Shown here one piece after another: positions 24,334 to 32,649 of a stretch of 37,086 nt of DNA. The first letter of the stretch is position 1, and each line of letters begins with the position of its first letter. The DNA comes from Flavobacteriales bacterium UBA6772 (lineage in GTDB: Bacteria > Bacteroidota > Bacteroidia > Flavobacteriales > UBA7430). The stretch lies in assembly GCA_905182215.1 (NCBI GenBank), contig CAJJAI010000062.1, forward strand, positions 1-37,086. The letters are read 5' to 3'. The translations under genes were made by a program, and so were the position numbers. The notes beneath the pieces were generated by a model. It was not told the origin of the DNA. It did not search any database and worked only from the letters and a program-made list of their open reading frames with translations.

Positions 24334-26100
24334 ATGAAAGCACTCCAACATCTCAATAAATATTTTTGGAAATATAAATACCGATTTGTTTTAGGTTTAA
24401 TATTCATCTTTACCTCTAATGTTTTTGGGCTTTATCCACCTATTTATATAGGGGAGGTTTTAAATCTTATTAGTGATTCGCTTAGCGAAAATAACTCTTC
24501 AGAAAATACTATTCAAGACATACTAAAAGGTCAGTTGGCTTATTATGCCTTTTTAGTTTTGTTATTCGCTATAGGAAGAGGCTTGTTTATGTTTTTTATG
24601 CGACAGACTTTAATCGTTATGTCAAGGATGATAGAATACGATTTAAAGAATGAGATTTACGATCATTATCAGAAATTGAGTATTTCGTTTTATAAGCGAA
24701 ATAAAACGGGCGATTTAATGAATAGGATTAGCGACGATGTAAGTAAGGTTAGAATGTATTTAGGTCCTGCTATTTTATATAGCACCAACCTACTAATTAG
24801 CATCGCCCTTATTGTTCCTAAAATGATAAGTGTAAGTCCTAAATTAACCTTGTTTGCTCTTAGCCCTTTGCCCTTTTTAGTGATTGCTATTTATAGGGTG
24901 AGTTCTATAATGAATACAAAAAGTGAAATTGTTCAAAGGCAATTGTCGAAATTATCGAGTATTAGTCAAGAGACCTTCTCTGGAATTCGAGTGATAAAAT
25001 CGTATACTCAAGAAGCGTTTGCGAATGCACAATTTATGGATGCGGCAGAAGACTATAAATCGAAGAATTTAGATTTGGTAAAAGTAAACGCACTCTTTTT
25101 TCCACTGATGATTTTATTAATTGGTTTGAGTACGCTTTTCACTATTTATATTGGAGGATTGGAAGCAATAGCAGGGAATATTCAAATTGGAGATATAGCT
25201 ACTTTTGTGATTTATGTAAACATGCTTACTTGGCCAGTGGCTTCATTGGGCTGGGTAACTTCTATTGTACAAAGGGCAGCTGCCTCTCAGCAACGAATTA
25301 ATGAATTCTTACTGGAAGTTCCAGAAATTCTTAATCCAAGTACAGAATCATTTTCAATAAGTGGAGATGTACGTTTTAATAAAGTGAGTTTTGTGTATTC
25401 AGATACTGATATACGAGCCATAGATAAATTATCGTTTACCATAAAAGAAGGACAGACATTAGGTGTAATTGGTAAAATAGGATCCGGAAAGAGTACACTC
25501 GCAGAATTACTCTGCCGTAATAACGACCCAATAGAAGGTGAAATTACGATCGGTTCGGATGTTATTAGTAAGGTGAATTTAAATGACCTTCGTTCTGCAA
25601 TAGGTTATGTGCCTCAAGAGTCCTTTTTGTTTTCTGATACGATTTATAATAATATTGCTTTTGGTACTAAGAATGCAAGTAAGCAGGATGTTATTACTGC
25701 ATCAAAGTCAGCAGGTATTTACACTAATATTATGCAGTTTAAAGACCAGTTTAATACGCTTGTTGGAGAGAGAGGTATTACTTTGTCTGGAGGACAGAAA
25801 CAAAGAATTTCTATTGCTAGAGCTTTAATTCGAAACCCTAAACTTATGTTATTCGATGATTGCTTGTCTGCGGTAGACACCGAAACAGAAGAGCTAATAC
25901 TACAGAATATTAAAGCTGAAAGCGCAAATAAAACTACGATCATTATTTCTCATAGAGCCTCTTCTCTAAAGCATGCTGATAAAATTATAGTATTAGATGC
26001 AGGAGCTATTCTGGAACAAGGAACGCCTAAAGAATTATTAGATTCTGCCGGAGATTATGCAACGATTTATAAAAAGCAATTAGCTGAAAGTCAGCCTTAA
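24334..26100 (+). CDS. ABC exporter (fused permease and ATPase, type IV / MsbA-BmrC-like)
   Basis: Half-transporter with six N-terminal membrane segments (about 1-310) and a C-terminal ATPase domain. Visible motifs are Walker A GKIGSGKST (about 379-387), Q-loop GYVPQESFLFSDTIYNNIAF, signature LSGGQKQRISIARAL, Walker B LMLFDDCLSAVD and H-loop IIISHRAS. The residue after the Walker B Asp is D509 instead of the usual catalytic Glu. This is seen in degenerate-site subunits such as BmrC/YheI and LmrC, which work as heterodimers. No partner half-transporter is in the window. Substrate unknown; an efflux or lipid-export role is inferred from the family. Followed 80 bp on by the PUR gene. Confidence 0.9.
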   Translation: MKALQHLNKYFWKYKYRFVLGLIFIFTSNVFGLYPPIYIGEVLNLISDSLSENNSSENTIQDILKGQLAYYAFLVLLFAIGRGLFMFFMRQTLIVMSRMIEYDLKNEIYDHYQKLSISFYKRNKTGDLMNRISDDVSKVRMYLGPAILYSTNLLISIALIVPKMISVSPKLTLFALSPLPFLVIAIYRVSSIMNTKSEIVQRQLSKLSSISQETFSGIRVIKSYTQEAFANAQFMDAAEDYKSKNLDLVKVNALFFPLMILLIGLSTLFTIYIGGLEAIAGNIQIGDIATFVIYVNMLTWPVASLGWVTSIVQRAAASQQRINEFLLEVPEILNPSTESFSISGDVRFNKVSFVYSDTDIRAIDKLSFTIKEGQTLGVIGKIGSGKSTLAELLCRNNDPIEGEITIGSDVISKVNLNDLRSAIGYVPQESFLFSDTIYNNIAFGTKNASKQDVITASKSAGIYTNIMQFKDQFNTLVGERGITLSGGQKQRISIARALIRNPKLMLFDDCLSAVDTETEELILQNIKAESANKTTIIISHRASSLKHADKIIVLDAGAILEQGTPKELLDSAGDYATIYKKQLAESQP

Positions 26101-26180
26101 GAAGCTTTTAATTATTTTTTCTTTTATTTAAGAATTATTTTTACAAGATTTGAGTATTGAATTACGAATGAATTTAAACT

Positions 26181-26555
26181 ATGGATACACACGATACTAA
26201 TTCGCAGGAAATATTCTCAAAAAAGTTGAGAGCAGGTAGAAGAACCTATTTCTTTGATGTGAAATCTACTCGCGCTGACGATTATTATTTAACAATTACA
26301 GAGAGTAAGAAACATACCAATGAGGATGGCTCTTCTCATTTTAAAAAGCATAAAATATTTTTGTATAAAGAAGATTTCTTAGATTTTAAAGAAATCTTAG
26401 ATGAGGTAACAAAATTTATAGTAGCCGAAAAAGGTGAAGAAGTAATTTCTGACTATCAAGCACCAGAGGCTGATTTAACTGAGTCTATTGAAGGTTCAAA
26501 AGATGTTGAATCTCCGGATACAGAATTTACAAGTATTGAGTTTGAAGATATTTAG
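26181..26555 (+). CDS. PUR-family nucleic-acid-binding protein (DUF3276)
   Basis: Small protein of the bacterial PUR-alpha-like group that binds single-stranded DNA/RNA. The conserved core is KKLRAGRRTYFFDVKSTRAD followed by DYYLTITESKK and FLYKEDFLDFKEILDEVTKF. The last ~35 residues are acidic and probably disordered, as in other Bacteroidota members. 124 residues, normal. Its physiological role in these bacteria is not settled. It ends before a strong terminator. Confidence 0.88.
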   Translation: MDTHDTNSQEIFSKKLRAGRRTYFFDVKSTRADDYYLTITESKKHTNEDGSSHFKKHKIFLYKEDFLDFKEILDEVTKFIVAEKGEEVISDYQAPEADLTESIEGSKDVESPDTEFTSIEFEDI

Positions 26556-26573
26556 GGACTTAGTTTTTTACTA

Positions 26574-26607
26574 TAAAAAAAGGTTGCCCTTGGGCAGCCT
26601 TTTTTAT
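26574..26607 (+). terminator. Terminator of the ABC exporter-PUR region
   Basis: Stem AGGTTGCCC-tt-GGGCAGCCT flanked by A7 upstream and T6 downstream, 20 bp past the PUR stop. The flanking A and T runs would let it act in either direction. Confidence 0.85.
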
Positions 26608-26710
26608 GGTATAATGTATTGCTTGTGATTAAAGGCTCGTTTTAGTTTTTATATGATTTATCATAAGAGCGTATGCTGCAAAATTGAAATCTAAATCATG
26701 AAATGTTATG

Positions 26711-27232
26711 TTAATAATTATCTCTAAATTCTTTCTTTAAAAGAGATAAAGCTTCATGAATCAGCCATTTATGCTCTTCTATTGAGGCTTCGATAATTAA
26801 TTTACCAAATTCTGTAGCATCAGAGGTAGGAGCCACAGAGCGAACTTGTTCGTTTATTACGGTTAGTAGTTGATCTTTTGCTTGATTTATTAAATCCCAG
26901 GCCTCATCAGATATATAGACTTGTTGCGACATATTATGGTCGTATTCGCTTCGAATAGTTTGTATTAAAACTCTGTGTAGGCTCAACGATTTCATACTTG
27001 GAGTTTGCACTCTAACAAGTAAATTGGTAGGTTGAATTCGTTCTAAGAATAAAGCAAGTCGTTCGTATGCCTGTGCTCTCAGAGGAACCATTTGTTTAGC
27101 TGCAGATTTTTTATATTCAAATACTCTGCGTGTATGATCGTGATTTAAAACCTTGTTTAGCATATAAACGGCAAGCATCATTACTAATACTGCGGGTAGT
27201 ATAAAGCCTAATTGATCTAGTATTGCTGTCAT
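26711..27232 (-). CDS. Membrane-anchored protein of unknown function
   Basis: 173 residues with one N-terminal membrane helix (LGFILPAVLVMMLAVYMLNKVL), then a soluble, mostly helical domain containing KQMVPLRAQAYERLALFLER and SEYDHNMSQQVYISDEAWDL. The C-terminal helix is KWLIHEALSLLKKEFR. I recall similar hypothetical proteins in other Flavobacteriales, but cannot give a function. It is a single minus-strand gene between the PUR gene and the divergent ybbR-coaE pair. Confidence 0.75.
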   Translation of the reverse strand: MTAILDQLGFILPAVLVMMLAVYMLNKVLNHDHTRRVFEYKKSAAKQMVPLRAQAYERLALFLERIQPTNLLVRVQTPSMKSLSLHRVLIQTIRSEYDHNMSQQVYISDEAWDLINQAKDQLLTVINEQVRSVAPTSDATEFGKLIIEASIEEHKWLIHEALSLLKKEFRDNY

Positions 27233-27356
27233 GAAAAAATATTTCAGCTAAAATAGAAAAGAATTCTTTGTTCTTACTCTTAAATTTGAATCTTCATGAC
27301 TAATAAACAAGAACTAAGTTTACCTACAAAAAACAAATAAAGTATATTTACGAACT

Positions 27357-28331
27357 ATGAAACAGCTCAAGGATCTATTTAAAAAGATACTCAATTTTTT
27401 CACTTCTGGAACTGAGCGTAGTGTTCTTGTAATTTGTTTTTTAGTATCCTCTCTGTTTTGGGTTCTTATAAAATTCTCCAAAGAATATACCTACTATATC
27501 GATTATCCAATAGAAATTGTAAACCAACCTATAGAGAGGTATTTAAAAGAACCACCCTTGTCGAGTTTGAAAATTAAGGTTAAAGGTTTTGGCTTTAATT
27601 TTTTAAAAGAAACTTTTGTAAGGCGGAATATAAAACTAGATGTTTCGAAGTTAAATTATCTACCTAGTAAAGAGTCTTACTTCTGGCTAACAGAGTCTAA
27701 TTTACCAGAAATGGCAATAGAGTTAAATGGTTTTTCAATAATAGAGATAGAGCCAGACTCGCTCTTTTTGAGCTATAGTAATAAAACTAAAAAAACCGTT
27801 GAAGTTCGCGTTCCCTTACAATTAGAGTTTAGAGAAAATTACATTCAGTACAGTTCTCTGAAAATAAGCCGTTCTAATATTGAAGTCTACGGTCCTTCTC
27901 ATTTGGTGGATACTTTGAGTGTTTTGTATACTGAGCCCTTAATTTCTATGGATGTAGTTGCAGATATAGATGCCGAATTACGATTGGTGTTTCCCGATAA
28001 GTTATTGTCTTCTAGAGATACCCTTATTGAAGTCCACTTGGATGTAGCGCGGTTTACTCAAATTAATAAGGTGATTCCAATACGCTTGAAAAACTTCCCT
28101 AAAGGATCAACACTTTCTCTTAAGCCTTCAGAAGTTGAGCTTTCATTTTGGATTGCAATGCAAGATGTGGACAAGGTTTCAGATTCAGACTTTTATATTT
28201 ATTGCGATTATAATGAGGTGCTAAAAACAAAGAGCTCAGTATTAAATGTGTTTATAGACGACGCTAAATATCCCTCTATTGTAAAGCGTGTAAAATACAG
28301 TCCAACAACCATAGAATTTGTAGATTACTGA
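27357..28331 (+). CDS. YbbR/CdaR-like domain protein
   Basis: One N-terminal membrane helix (SVLVICFLVSSLFWVLIKFS) is followed by repeated beta-rich YbbR-type units, for example EVRVPLQLEFRENYIQY with KISRSNIEVYGPSHLVDTL and a later FPKGSTLSLKPSEVELSFWI. In Firmicutes CdaR regulates the c-di-AMP cyclase CdaA. In Bacteroidota the role is less clear, and no cyclase gene is nearby. At 324 residues it has the phylum's typical length. The stop overlaps the coaE start (TGATG), a pairing I know from other Flavobacteriia. Confidence 0.82.
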   Translation: MKQLKDLFKKILNFFTSGTERSVLVICFLVSSLFWVLIKFSKEYTYYIDYPIEIVNQPIERYLKEPPLSSLKIKVKGFGFNFLKETFVRRNIKLDVSKLNYLPSKESYFWLTESNLPEMAIELNGFSIIEIEPDSLFLSYSNKTKKTVEVRVPLQLEFRENYIQYSSLKISRSNIEVYGPSHLVDTLSVLYTEPLISMDVVADIDAELRLVFPDKLLSSRDTLIEVHLDVARFTQINKVIPIRLKNFPKGSTLSLKPSEVELSFWIAMQDVDKVSDSDFYIYCDYNEVLKTKSSVLNVFIDDAKYPSIVKRVKYSPTTIEFVDY

Positions 28332-28915
28332 TGATGAAAGTAGGTTTAACAGGAGGTATAGGAAGCGGTAAAACAACCGTTGCTCAAGTATTCAGTCACT
28401 TAGGTGTTTCTGTCTATTCTTCTGATGAGAGAGCGAAATCTATTATGATAAGCGATTCTGAATTAATGCTACAAATTAAAGCCGCTTTTGGTTCTGAAGC
28501 ATATATAAATGGTTCGCTCAATAGAACTTATATTGCGGCTAAAGTATTTTCGAATCAGTCAGAATTAAATAAGTTAAATGCAATTGTTCATCCTGCTTTA
28601 AAAAGAGATTTCGATTTGTGGTGTGCCCAACAAAAGGGAGTTTATATAGTAAAAGAGGCTGCTATACTTTTCGAAAGTAAAGCTCATATGGGCTTAGATA
28701 AAGTGATTTTGGTGACTGCGCCAGAAGAATTGAAAATCTCTCGAGTTTTAAATAGAGATTCTTCCACTCGTAAAGAAGTGCTTTCTAGAATGGATAAGCA
28801 GTGGTCGGATGTTGAAAAAAGAGTCTTAAGTGATTTTGAAATTCAAAACGACGAACAGCATTCGGTATTAAATCAAGTATTGGCCATTCACAAGTCTTTG
28901 TGTTTACTTATTTAA
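28331..28915 (+). CDS. coaE: Dephospho-CoA kinase
   Basis: Last enzyme of coenzyme A synthesis, phosphorylating the 3'-OH of dephospho-CoA. The P-loop GLTGGIGSGKTTVAQVFSHL is at the N-terminus, and VYSSDERAK supplies the substrate-binding Asp region (family Ax-DxxAR). LNAIVHPALK and VKEAAILFES are family signatures, and the lid region VLNRDSSTRKEVLSRMDKQW follows. 194 residues, normal. ATG at 28331 overlaps the ybbR stop; a second in-frame ATG 3 bp on is an equally good start. Confidence 0.95.
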   Translation: MMKVGLTGGIGSGKTTVAQVFSHLGVSVYSSDERAKSIMISDSELMLQIKAAFGSEAYINGSLNRTYIAAKVFSNQSELNKLNAIVHPALKRDFDLWCAQQKGVYIVKEAAILFESKAHMGLDKVILVTAPEELKISRVLNRDSSTRKEVLSRMDKQWSDVEKRVLSDFEIQNDEQHSVLNQVLAIHKSLCLLI

Positions 28916-28931
28916 TCTTAGTAGATTAAAT
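28910..28931. terminator. Hairpin spanning the converging stop codons of coaE and the YciO-like gene
   Basis: ATTTAATCT-tagt-AGATTAAAT is a perfect nine-base inverted repeat. Both TAA stop codons lie within it, and the genes are only two bases apart. It lacks a long T tract, so a terminator role is possible but weak. Confidence 0.4.
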
Positions 28932-29541
28932 CTAGATCTCCTTTTCCTTCTCTTATAATAAGGTATTCTCCATCATCGGTACAATCGACAACCGTAGAAG
29001 CTACATTTTCTCCATAACCTCCATCAATAACCATGTCTACAAGCGAACTGTATTTTTCGTAAATCAATTCTGGGTCAGTAGAATATTCTATTATATCGTC
29101 TTCGTCTTTAATAGATGTAGATACTATTGGGCTTTCAAGGGCTTTAACAATTTCTCGGGCTATGTTGTTATCGGGTATTCTAATACCTACAGTTTTCTTT
29201 TTATTGCTAAAAATTTTAGGAATTTTACCCGTAGCATTTAAAATTACCGTGTATGAACCAGGGAATACTCTTTTTAAAAACTTGTAAGTTTGAGTGCTCA
29301 CTTGTTTTGCATACACCGAAAGATGACTTAAGTCGTAACAGATAAAAGAGAAATGAGCGTCTTTTAGTTTTATCCCTTTTATTCGCGCTACTCTTTCGAG
29401 TGCTTTTTTATTGTTTATATCGCATCCTAGTGCATAAACGGTGTCGGTTGGGTAAATTATTACTCCCCCATTTTTTAAGCAGTTTACTACCGCTTCAATT
29501 TCTTTTTCATTTGGGTTCTCGTTGTAAATTCGCTTTAACAT
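28918..29541 (-). CDS. YciO/Sua5/YrdC-family protein
   Basis: YrdC-fold protein. GVIIYPTDTVYALGCDINNK is the family N-terminal motif, with FSFICYDLSHLSVYAK, VGIRIPDN and SPIVSTSIKDEDD following. True threonylcarbamoyl-AMP synthases carry a KxR motif and an SxN motif; here the matching stretches read RIKGIKLKDAHFS and STSIKDED, so the Arg and Asn appear to be missing. That is the pattern of YciO-like paralogues rather than TsaC/Sua5, so I do not assign tRNA t6A synthesis. 207 residues. Convergent with coaE; 56 bp downstream of the FAD/Fe-S dehydrogenase, possibly co-transcribed. Confidence 0.8.
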   Translation of the reverse strand: MLKRIYNENPNEKEIEAVVNCLKNGGVIIYPTDTVYALGCDINNKKALERVARIKGIKLKDAHFSFICYDLSHLSVYAKQVSTQTYKFLKRVFPGSYTVILNATGKIPKIFSNKKKTVGIRIPDNNIAREIVKALESPIVSTSIKDEDDIIEYSTDPELIYEKYSSLVDMVIDGGYGENVASTVVDCTDDGEYLIIREGKGDLDLIY

Positions 29542-29597
29542 CTATAAATTTACTTTTGTGTAACTGCAATCTACAGCTTTTATTCTTGAGGTTTAAT

Positions 29598-32522
29598 CTA
29601 TGCTAATGCATTGTAAAGGATTTCTACAGGATGCAAAGCCTCCCTTTGGGTTCCGTCTTTAATTTGATGTCTACAACTCGTTCCGGGCGCACATATAATA
29701 GTACTTTCAGCTTCTTTTCTTACTGTAGGGAATAGAACTAATTCGCCAATTTTCATAGATATTTCGTAGTGTTCTTTTTCGTAACCAAAAGAGCCCGCCA
29801 TTCCGCAACATCCTGAAGGTATGAGTTGAACTTTGTAGTTTTTTGGCAGTCCTAATGCGATTTTTGAAGGAACTAAAGACGAGATTGCTTTTTGATGACA
29901 ATGACCATGTAGTCTAATACGTTCTTCTTTCTCTGTAAAGCTTGCAGCAGTAATTTTTCCAGCTTCAATTTCTCTAGCTAAAAACTCCTCTATGGTAAAT
30001 GTATATTTGGCTAAATACGAAGCGCTCTTTTGGTCTTCTACCAAATCTAAATACTCATCTCTAAGCGTTAAAATTGCAGAAGGCTCTAAACCAATTAATG
30101 GTTTTTCGGCAGAAACTAAATCAGCCAATAGGCTAACATTTTTTTTAGCAAGACTTTTTGCTTCTGCTAAGAATCCTTTAGAAATAAAGGTTCTTCCGCT
30201 TTCTTCATGTCTAGGGATTACCACTTTATAGCCTAAGTTGTTCAGTAGCTTAATACTTGTTATACCTATATGTGTGTCGTTGTAGTTGGTGAATTCATCG
30301 TTAAATAAATAGATTTCACCATTTATAAAGTCTCCTTTTTGAATTGTGTTTTTATACCACTTCGCTAAAGTTGTATCTTGTAGTAAAGGCATGTTTCTTT
30401 CTTTTGCCACGCCCATAAATTTCTTTGCGATTGCAGCGGAAATAGGGCTCTTCATAAAGAAGTTATACAGACCAGGGGCTAAGGCAGCTAATTGATTCGT
30501 TTTGGTGACATTAGCGAATAGTTTAGCTCTTAAAGGCGCGCCATTTACTTTGTAGTTTTGGTAGGTGTATTCGGCTTTTAGTTTAGCCATATCTACATTA
30601 GAGGGACATTCGGTTTTACAACCTTTACAAGAAATACAAAGGTCCATTACATCTTTAATTTCCTCGTTTTGGAAGGGGTTTTCTTGAGACGAATCACTCA
30701 GTACTTCACGTAATATGTTTGCTCTAGCTCGAGTAGTGTGCTTTTCTTCGCGTGTTGCCATATAACTTGGGCACATGGTCCCACCAGAAAGTTCTGTTTT
30801 TCTGCAGTCTCCAGAGCCATTACATTTTTCTGCAGCACGCAACATTCCCATATCTTTACTAAAGCTAAAAGCGGTGTCAAATTCTGGGGTAGTATAATTG
30901 GGCATATACCTCAAAAAAGTATTCATTGCTGGAGTCTCTACAATTTTACCGGGATTAAATATTCCTTTTGGATCCCATGTGTTTTTCAGGTCTTTACAAT
31001 GTTGGTAGTTTTTCTCTCCAATCATAAAAGGAATGTATTCTCCTCTTAATCTACCATCTCCATGTTCACCACTTAATGAGCCTTTGTATTCTTTTACTAA
31101 ATGAGCTATGTCTGTAGCTATTGTTTTAAAAAGCTGATTCCCTTCTTCCGTTTTTAAATCTATTATTGGACGAAGGTGTAGCTCTCCTGTTGCGGCATGC
31201 GCATAGTGTACACAAAACAGATTTCTCTTTTTTAATATTTCATTGAAGTCTTTTATAAATGCAGGTAAGTCGTTTACATCTACGGCAGTGTCTTCAATTA
31301 CGGCTACAGCTTTGGCATCTCCAGGGATGTTTGATAAAAGACCAAGCCCCGCTTTTCTAAGCGTCCAAACCTTTTTCATGTCTGTCCCTGTAACTACGGG
31401 GAAGTGATAGCCTAGTTTTGTTTTCTCAAAATTGACTAAACATTCGGCAATAACGGAGTCTAATTTTTCTTGCGATTCTTCTACAAACTCAATTACTAAA
31501 ATTGCTTTTGGATCGCCTTTTACAAAAAAACGGTTTTGTTCTTGTTCTTTATTTGCTTTGGTACAGTCTAAAATAAAGTGATCCATCAACTCGCATGCGG
31601 TAGGATTGAATTTTAGAGCTTCTAAATTTCCTAATAAGGCTTCGTTTATGGACTTGAAGTGTACACAAATAACTGATTGGAATTCTGTTGGAGTAGGAAC
31701 AAGATTCAATTTCAGTTCTGTAGTAAATGCGAGTGTTCCTTCGGAACCTGCCAATAGTTTACAAAAGTTAAATTCTTCTTCTGATTGCGTAAATGGACTT
31801 GTTTGTGAAAGTAAGTCTAATGCATAGCCTGTATTTCTACGAGGGATGCTTTTTTTAGGAAATTGACTTTCTATTTCAATTCTATTTTCTTCCACAGAAA
31901 ATAGGTTTTTTGCTTGTTTGTATATGTTGGTTTCTAAATCTGAAACAGTTCCTACACCATTTGCTTTGGCTTCAAATTCTGCATTCGTAAGTGCTTTGAA
32001 TTCGGTTTCGTTCCCATCTGCAAGAATTACTTTTATAGAAATTAAATGTTCTCTTGCAGAACCGTAAATCACCGATCGTGAACCACAGGAATTGTTTCCT
32101 ACCATTCCACCAATCATACATCTATTAGAAGTAGAGGTTTCTGGTCCGTAAAAAAGGCCGAAGTCTTTTAAATGAAGGTTGAGCTCATCGCGTATAACTC
32201 CAGGTTGTACAATTACATATCCTTCTTCTTTGTTGACTTCTATTATCTGACGAAATTCTTCTGATATATCTACTATGATTCCACTCCCTACAACTTGTCC
32301 AGCAAGAGAGGTTCCCGCAGCTCGTGGTATTATAGAAACACCTTCTGTATCTGCAAATTCAATTAGAGTAAGTAGATCCTCTTTTGTCTTAGGAATCGCT
32401 ACAGCTAATGGTATTTCTCTGTAAGCCGAGGCATCTGTAGCGTAGAGTTTACGCATAGTCTCGTCGAAATAAAACTTCCCTTCTAATTGCGCAGCTAACG
32501 CAGATAATTTACTCTTTGTCAT
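29598..32522 (-). CDS. FAD/Fe-S D-2-hydroxyacid dehydrogenase (YdiJ/GlcD-GlpC fusion type)
   Basis: Large fused flavoprotein. Residues ~1-530 are a VAO-type FAD domain (IPRAAGTSLAGQVVGSGIIV, GGMVGNNSCGSRSVIYGSAR) with a D-lactate/D-2-hydroxyglutarate dehydrogenase-like C-half (HYAHAATGELHLRP, SGEHGDGRLRGEY). Two ferredoxin-type cysteine clusters follow: CNGSGDCRK with GGTMCPSY (about 567) and CISCKGCKTECP (about 627). CCG-domain motifs HGHCHQKA (about 872) and GCCGMAGSFGYE (about 907) close the protein. 974 residues, like E. coli YdiJ. It likely oxidises a D-2-hydroxyacid, best guess D-2-hydroxyglutarate, and passes electrons to quinone or another carrier. The DUF1338 gene upstream supports that guess; D-lactate is the main alternative. 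Confidence 0.85.
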   Translation of the reverse strand: MTKSKLSALAAQLEGKFYFDETMRKLYATDASAYREIPLAVAIPKTKEDLLTLIEFADTEGVSIIPRAAGTSLAGQVVGSGIIVDISEEFRQIIEVNKEEGYVIVQPGVIRDELNLHLKDFGLFYGPETSTSNRCMIGGMVGNNSCGSRSVIYGSAREHLISIKVILADGNETEFKALTNAEFEAKANGVGTVSDLETNIYKQAKNLFSVEENRIEIESQFPKKSIPRRNTGYALDLLSQTSPFTQSEEEFNFCKLLAGSEGTLAFTTELKLNLVPTPTEFQSVICVHFKSINEALLGNLEALKFNPTACELMDHFILDCTKANKEQEQNRFFVKGDPKAILVIEFVEESQEKLDSVIAECLVNFEKTKLGYHFPVVTGTDMKKVWTLRKAGLGLLSNIPGDAKAVAVIEDTAVDVNDLPAFIKDFNEILKKRNLFCVHYAHAATGELHLRPIIDLKTEEGNQLFKTIATDIAHLVKEYKGSLSGEHGDGRLRGEYIPFMIGEKNYQHCKDLKNTWDPKGIFNPGKIVETPAMNTFLRYMPNYTTPEFDTAFSFSKDMGMLRAAEKCNGSGDCRKTELSGGTMCPSYMATREEKHTTRARANILREVLSDSSQENPFQNEEIKDVMDLCISCKGCKTECPSNVDMAKLKAEYTYQNYKVNGAPLRAKLFANVTKTNQLAALAPGLYNFFMKSPISAAIAKKFMGVAKERNMPLLQDTTLAKWYKNTIQKGDFINGEIYLFNDEFTNYNDTHIGITSIKLLNNLGYKVVIPRHEESGRTFISKGFLAEAKSLAKKNVSLLADLVSAEKPLIGLEPSAILTLRDEYLDLVEDQKSASYLAKYTFTIEEFLAREIEAGKITAASFTEKEERIRLHGHCHQKAISSLVPSKIALGLPKNYKVQLIPSGCCGMAGSFGYEKEHYEISMKIGELVLFPTVRKEAESTIICAPGTSCRHQIKDGTQREALHPVEILYNALA

Positions 32523-32526
32523 ATGT

Positions 32527-32534
32527 CAAAAATA
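32527..32534 (-). promoter_or_regulatory. -7 box directly before the FAD/Fe-S dehydrogenase gene (possible leaderless start)
   Basis: TATTTTTG on the minus strand ends four bases before the ATG, the same spacing as at divIC. It overlaps one arm of the inverted repeat at 32533-32548. Confidence 0.35.
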
Positions 32535-32548
32535 CAATTTACATTGTA
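32533..32548. promoter_or_regulatory. Operator-like inverted repeat at the dehydrogenase promoter
   Basis: TACAAT-ttac-ATTGTA is an exact 6-4-6 inverted repeat located where RNA polymerase would bind for the minus-strand dehydrogenase gene. Size and position suit a dimeric regulator. Nothing in the sequence identifies the regulator. Confidence 0.35.
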
Positions 32549-32549
32549 C

Positions 32550-32578
32550 AAAAATAGGAGGCTAGGCCTCCTATTTTT
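32550..32578. terminator. Bidirectional-looking terminator between DUF1338 and the FAD/Fe-S dehydrogenase gene
   Basis: A perfect 13-bp stem AAAAATAGGAGGC-tag-GCCTCCTATTTTT. On the minus strand it would end the DUF1338 transcript, so the two genes are probably separate transcription units despite the same strand. Confidence 0.85.
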
Positions 32579-32584
32579 ATATGA

Positions 32585-32645
32585 GTTGAATATTAAATTT
32601 AAGATTGAAAGTTCAAACATGAAATTCCAATCTTAAATTTTCAAC
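32585..32645. repeat. Long inverted repeat in the 3' region of the DUF1338 gene
   Basis: AAATTTAAGATTG (32595-32607) pairs perfectly with CAATCTTAAATTT (32628-32640); outer GTTGA and TCAAC (32585-32589, 32641-32645) also pair. The 61-bp element lies 4 bp past the DUF1338 stop and just before the strong terminator. It may stabilise the mRNA end or be a small palindromic repeat element. Confidence 0.6.
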
Positions 32646-32649
32646 GTAT

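Noticed and set aside
29542-29597. tRNA or small RNA in short intergenic gaps
   Set aside because: No cloverleaf-like pairing or CCA-ending acceptor found here or in the other gaps examined.
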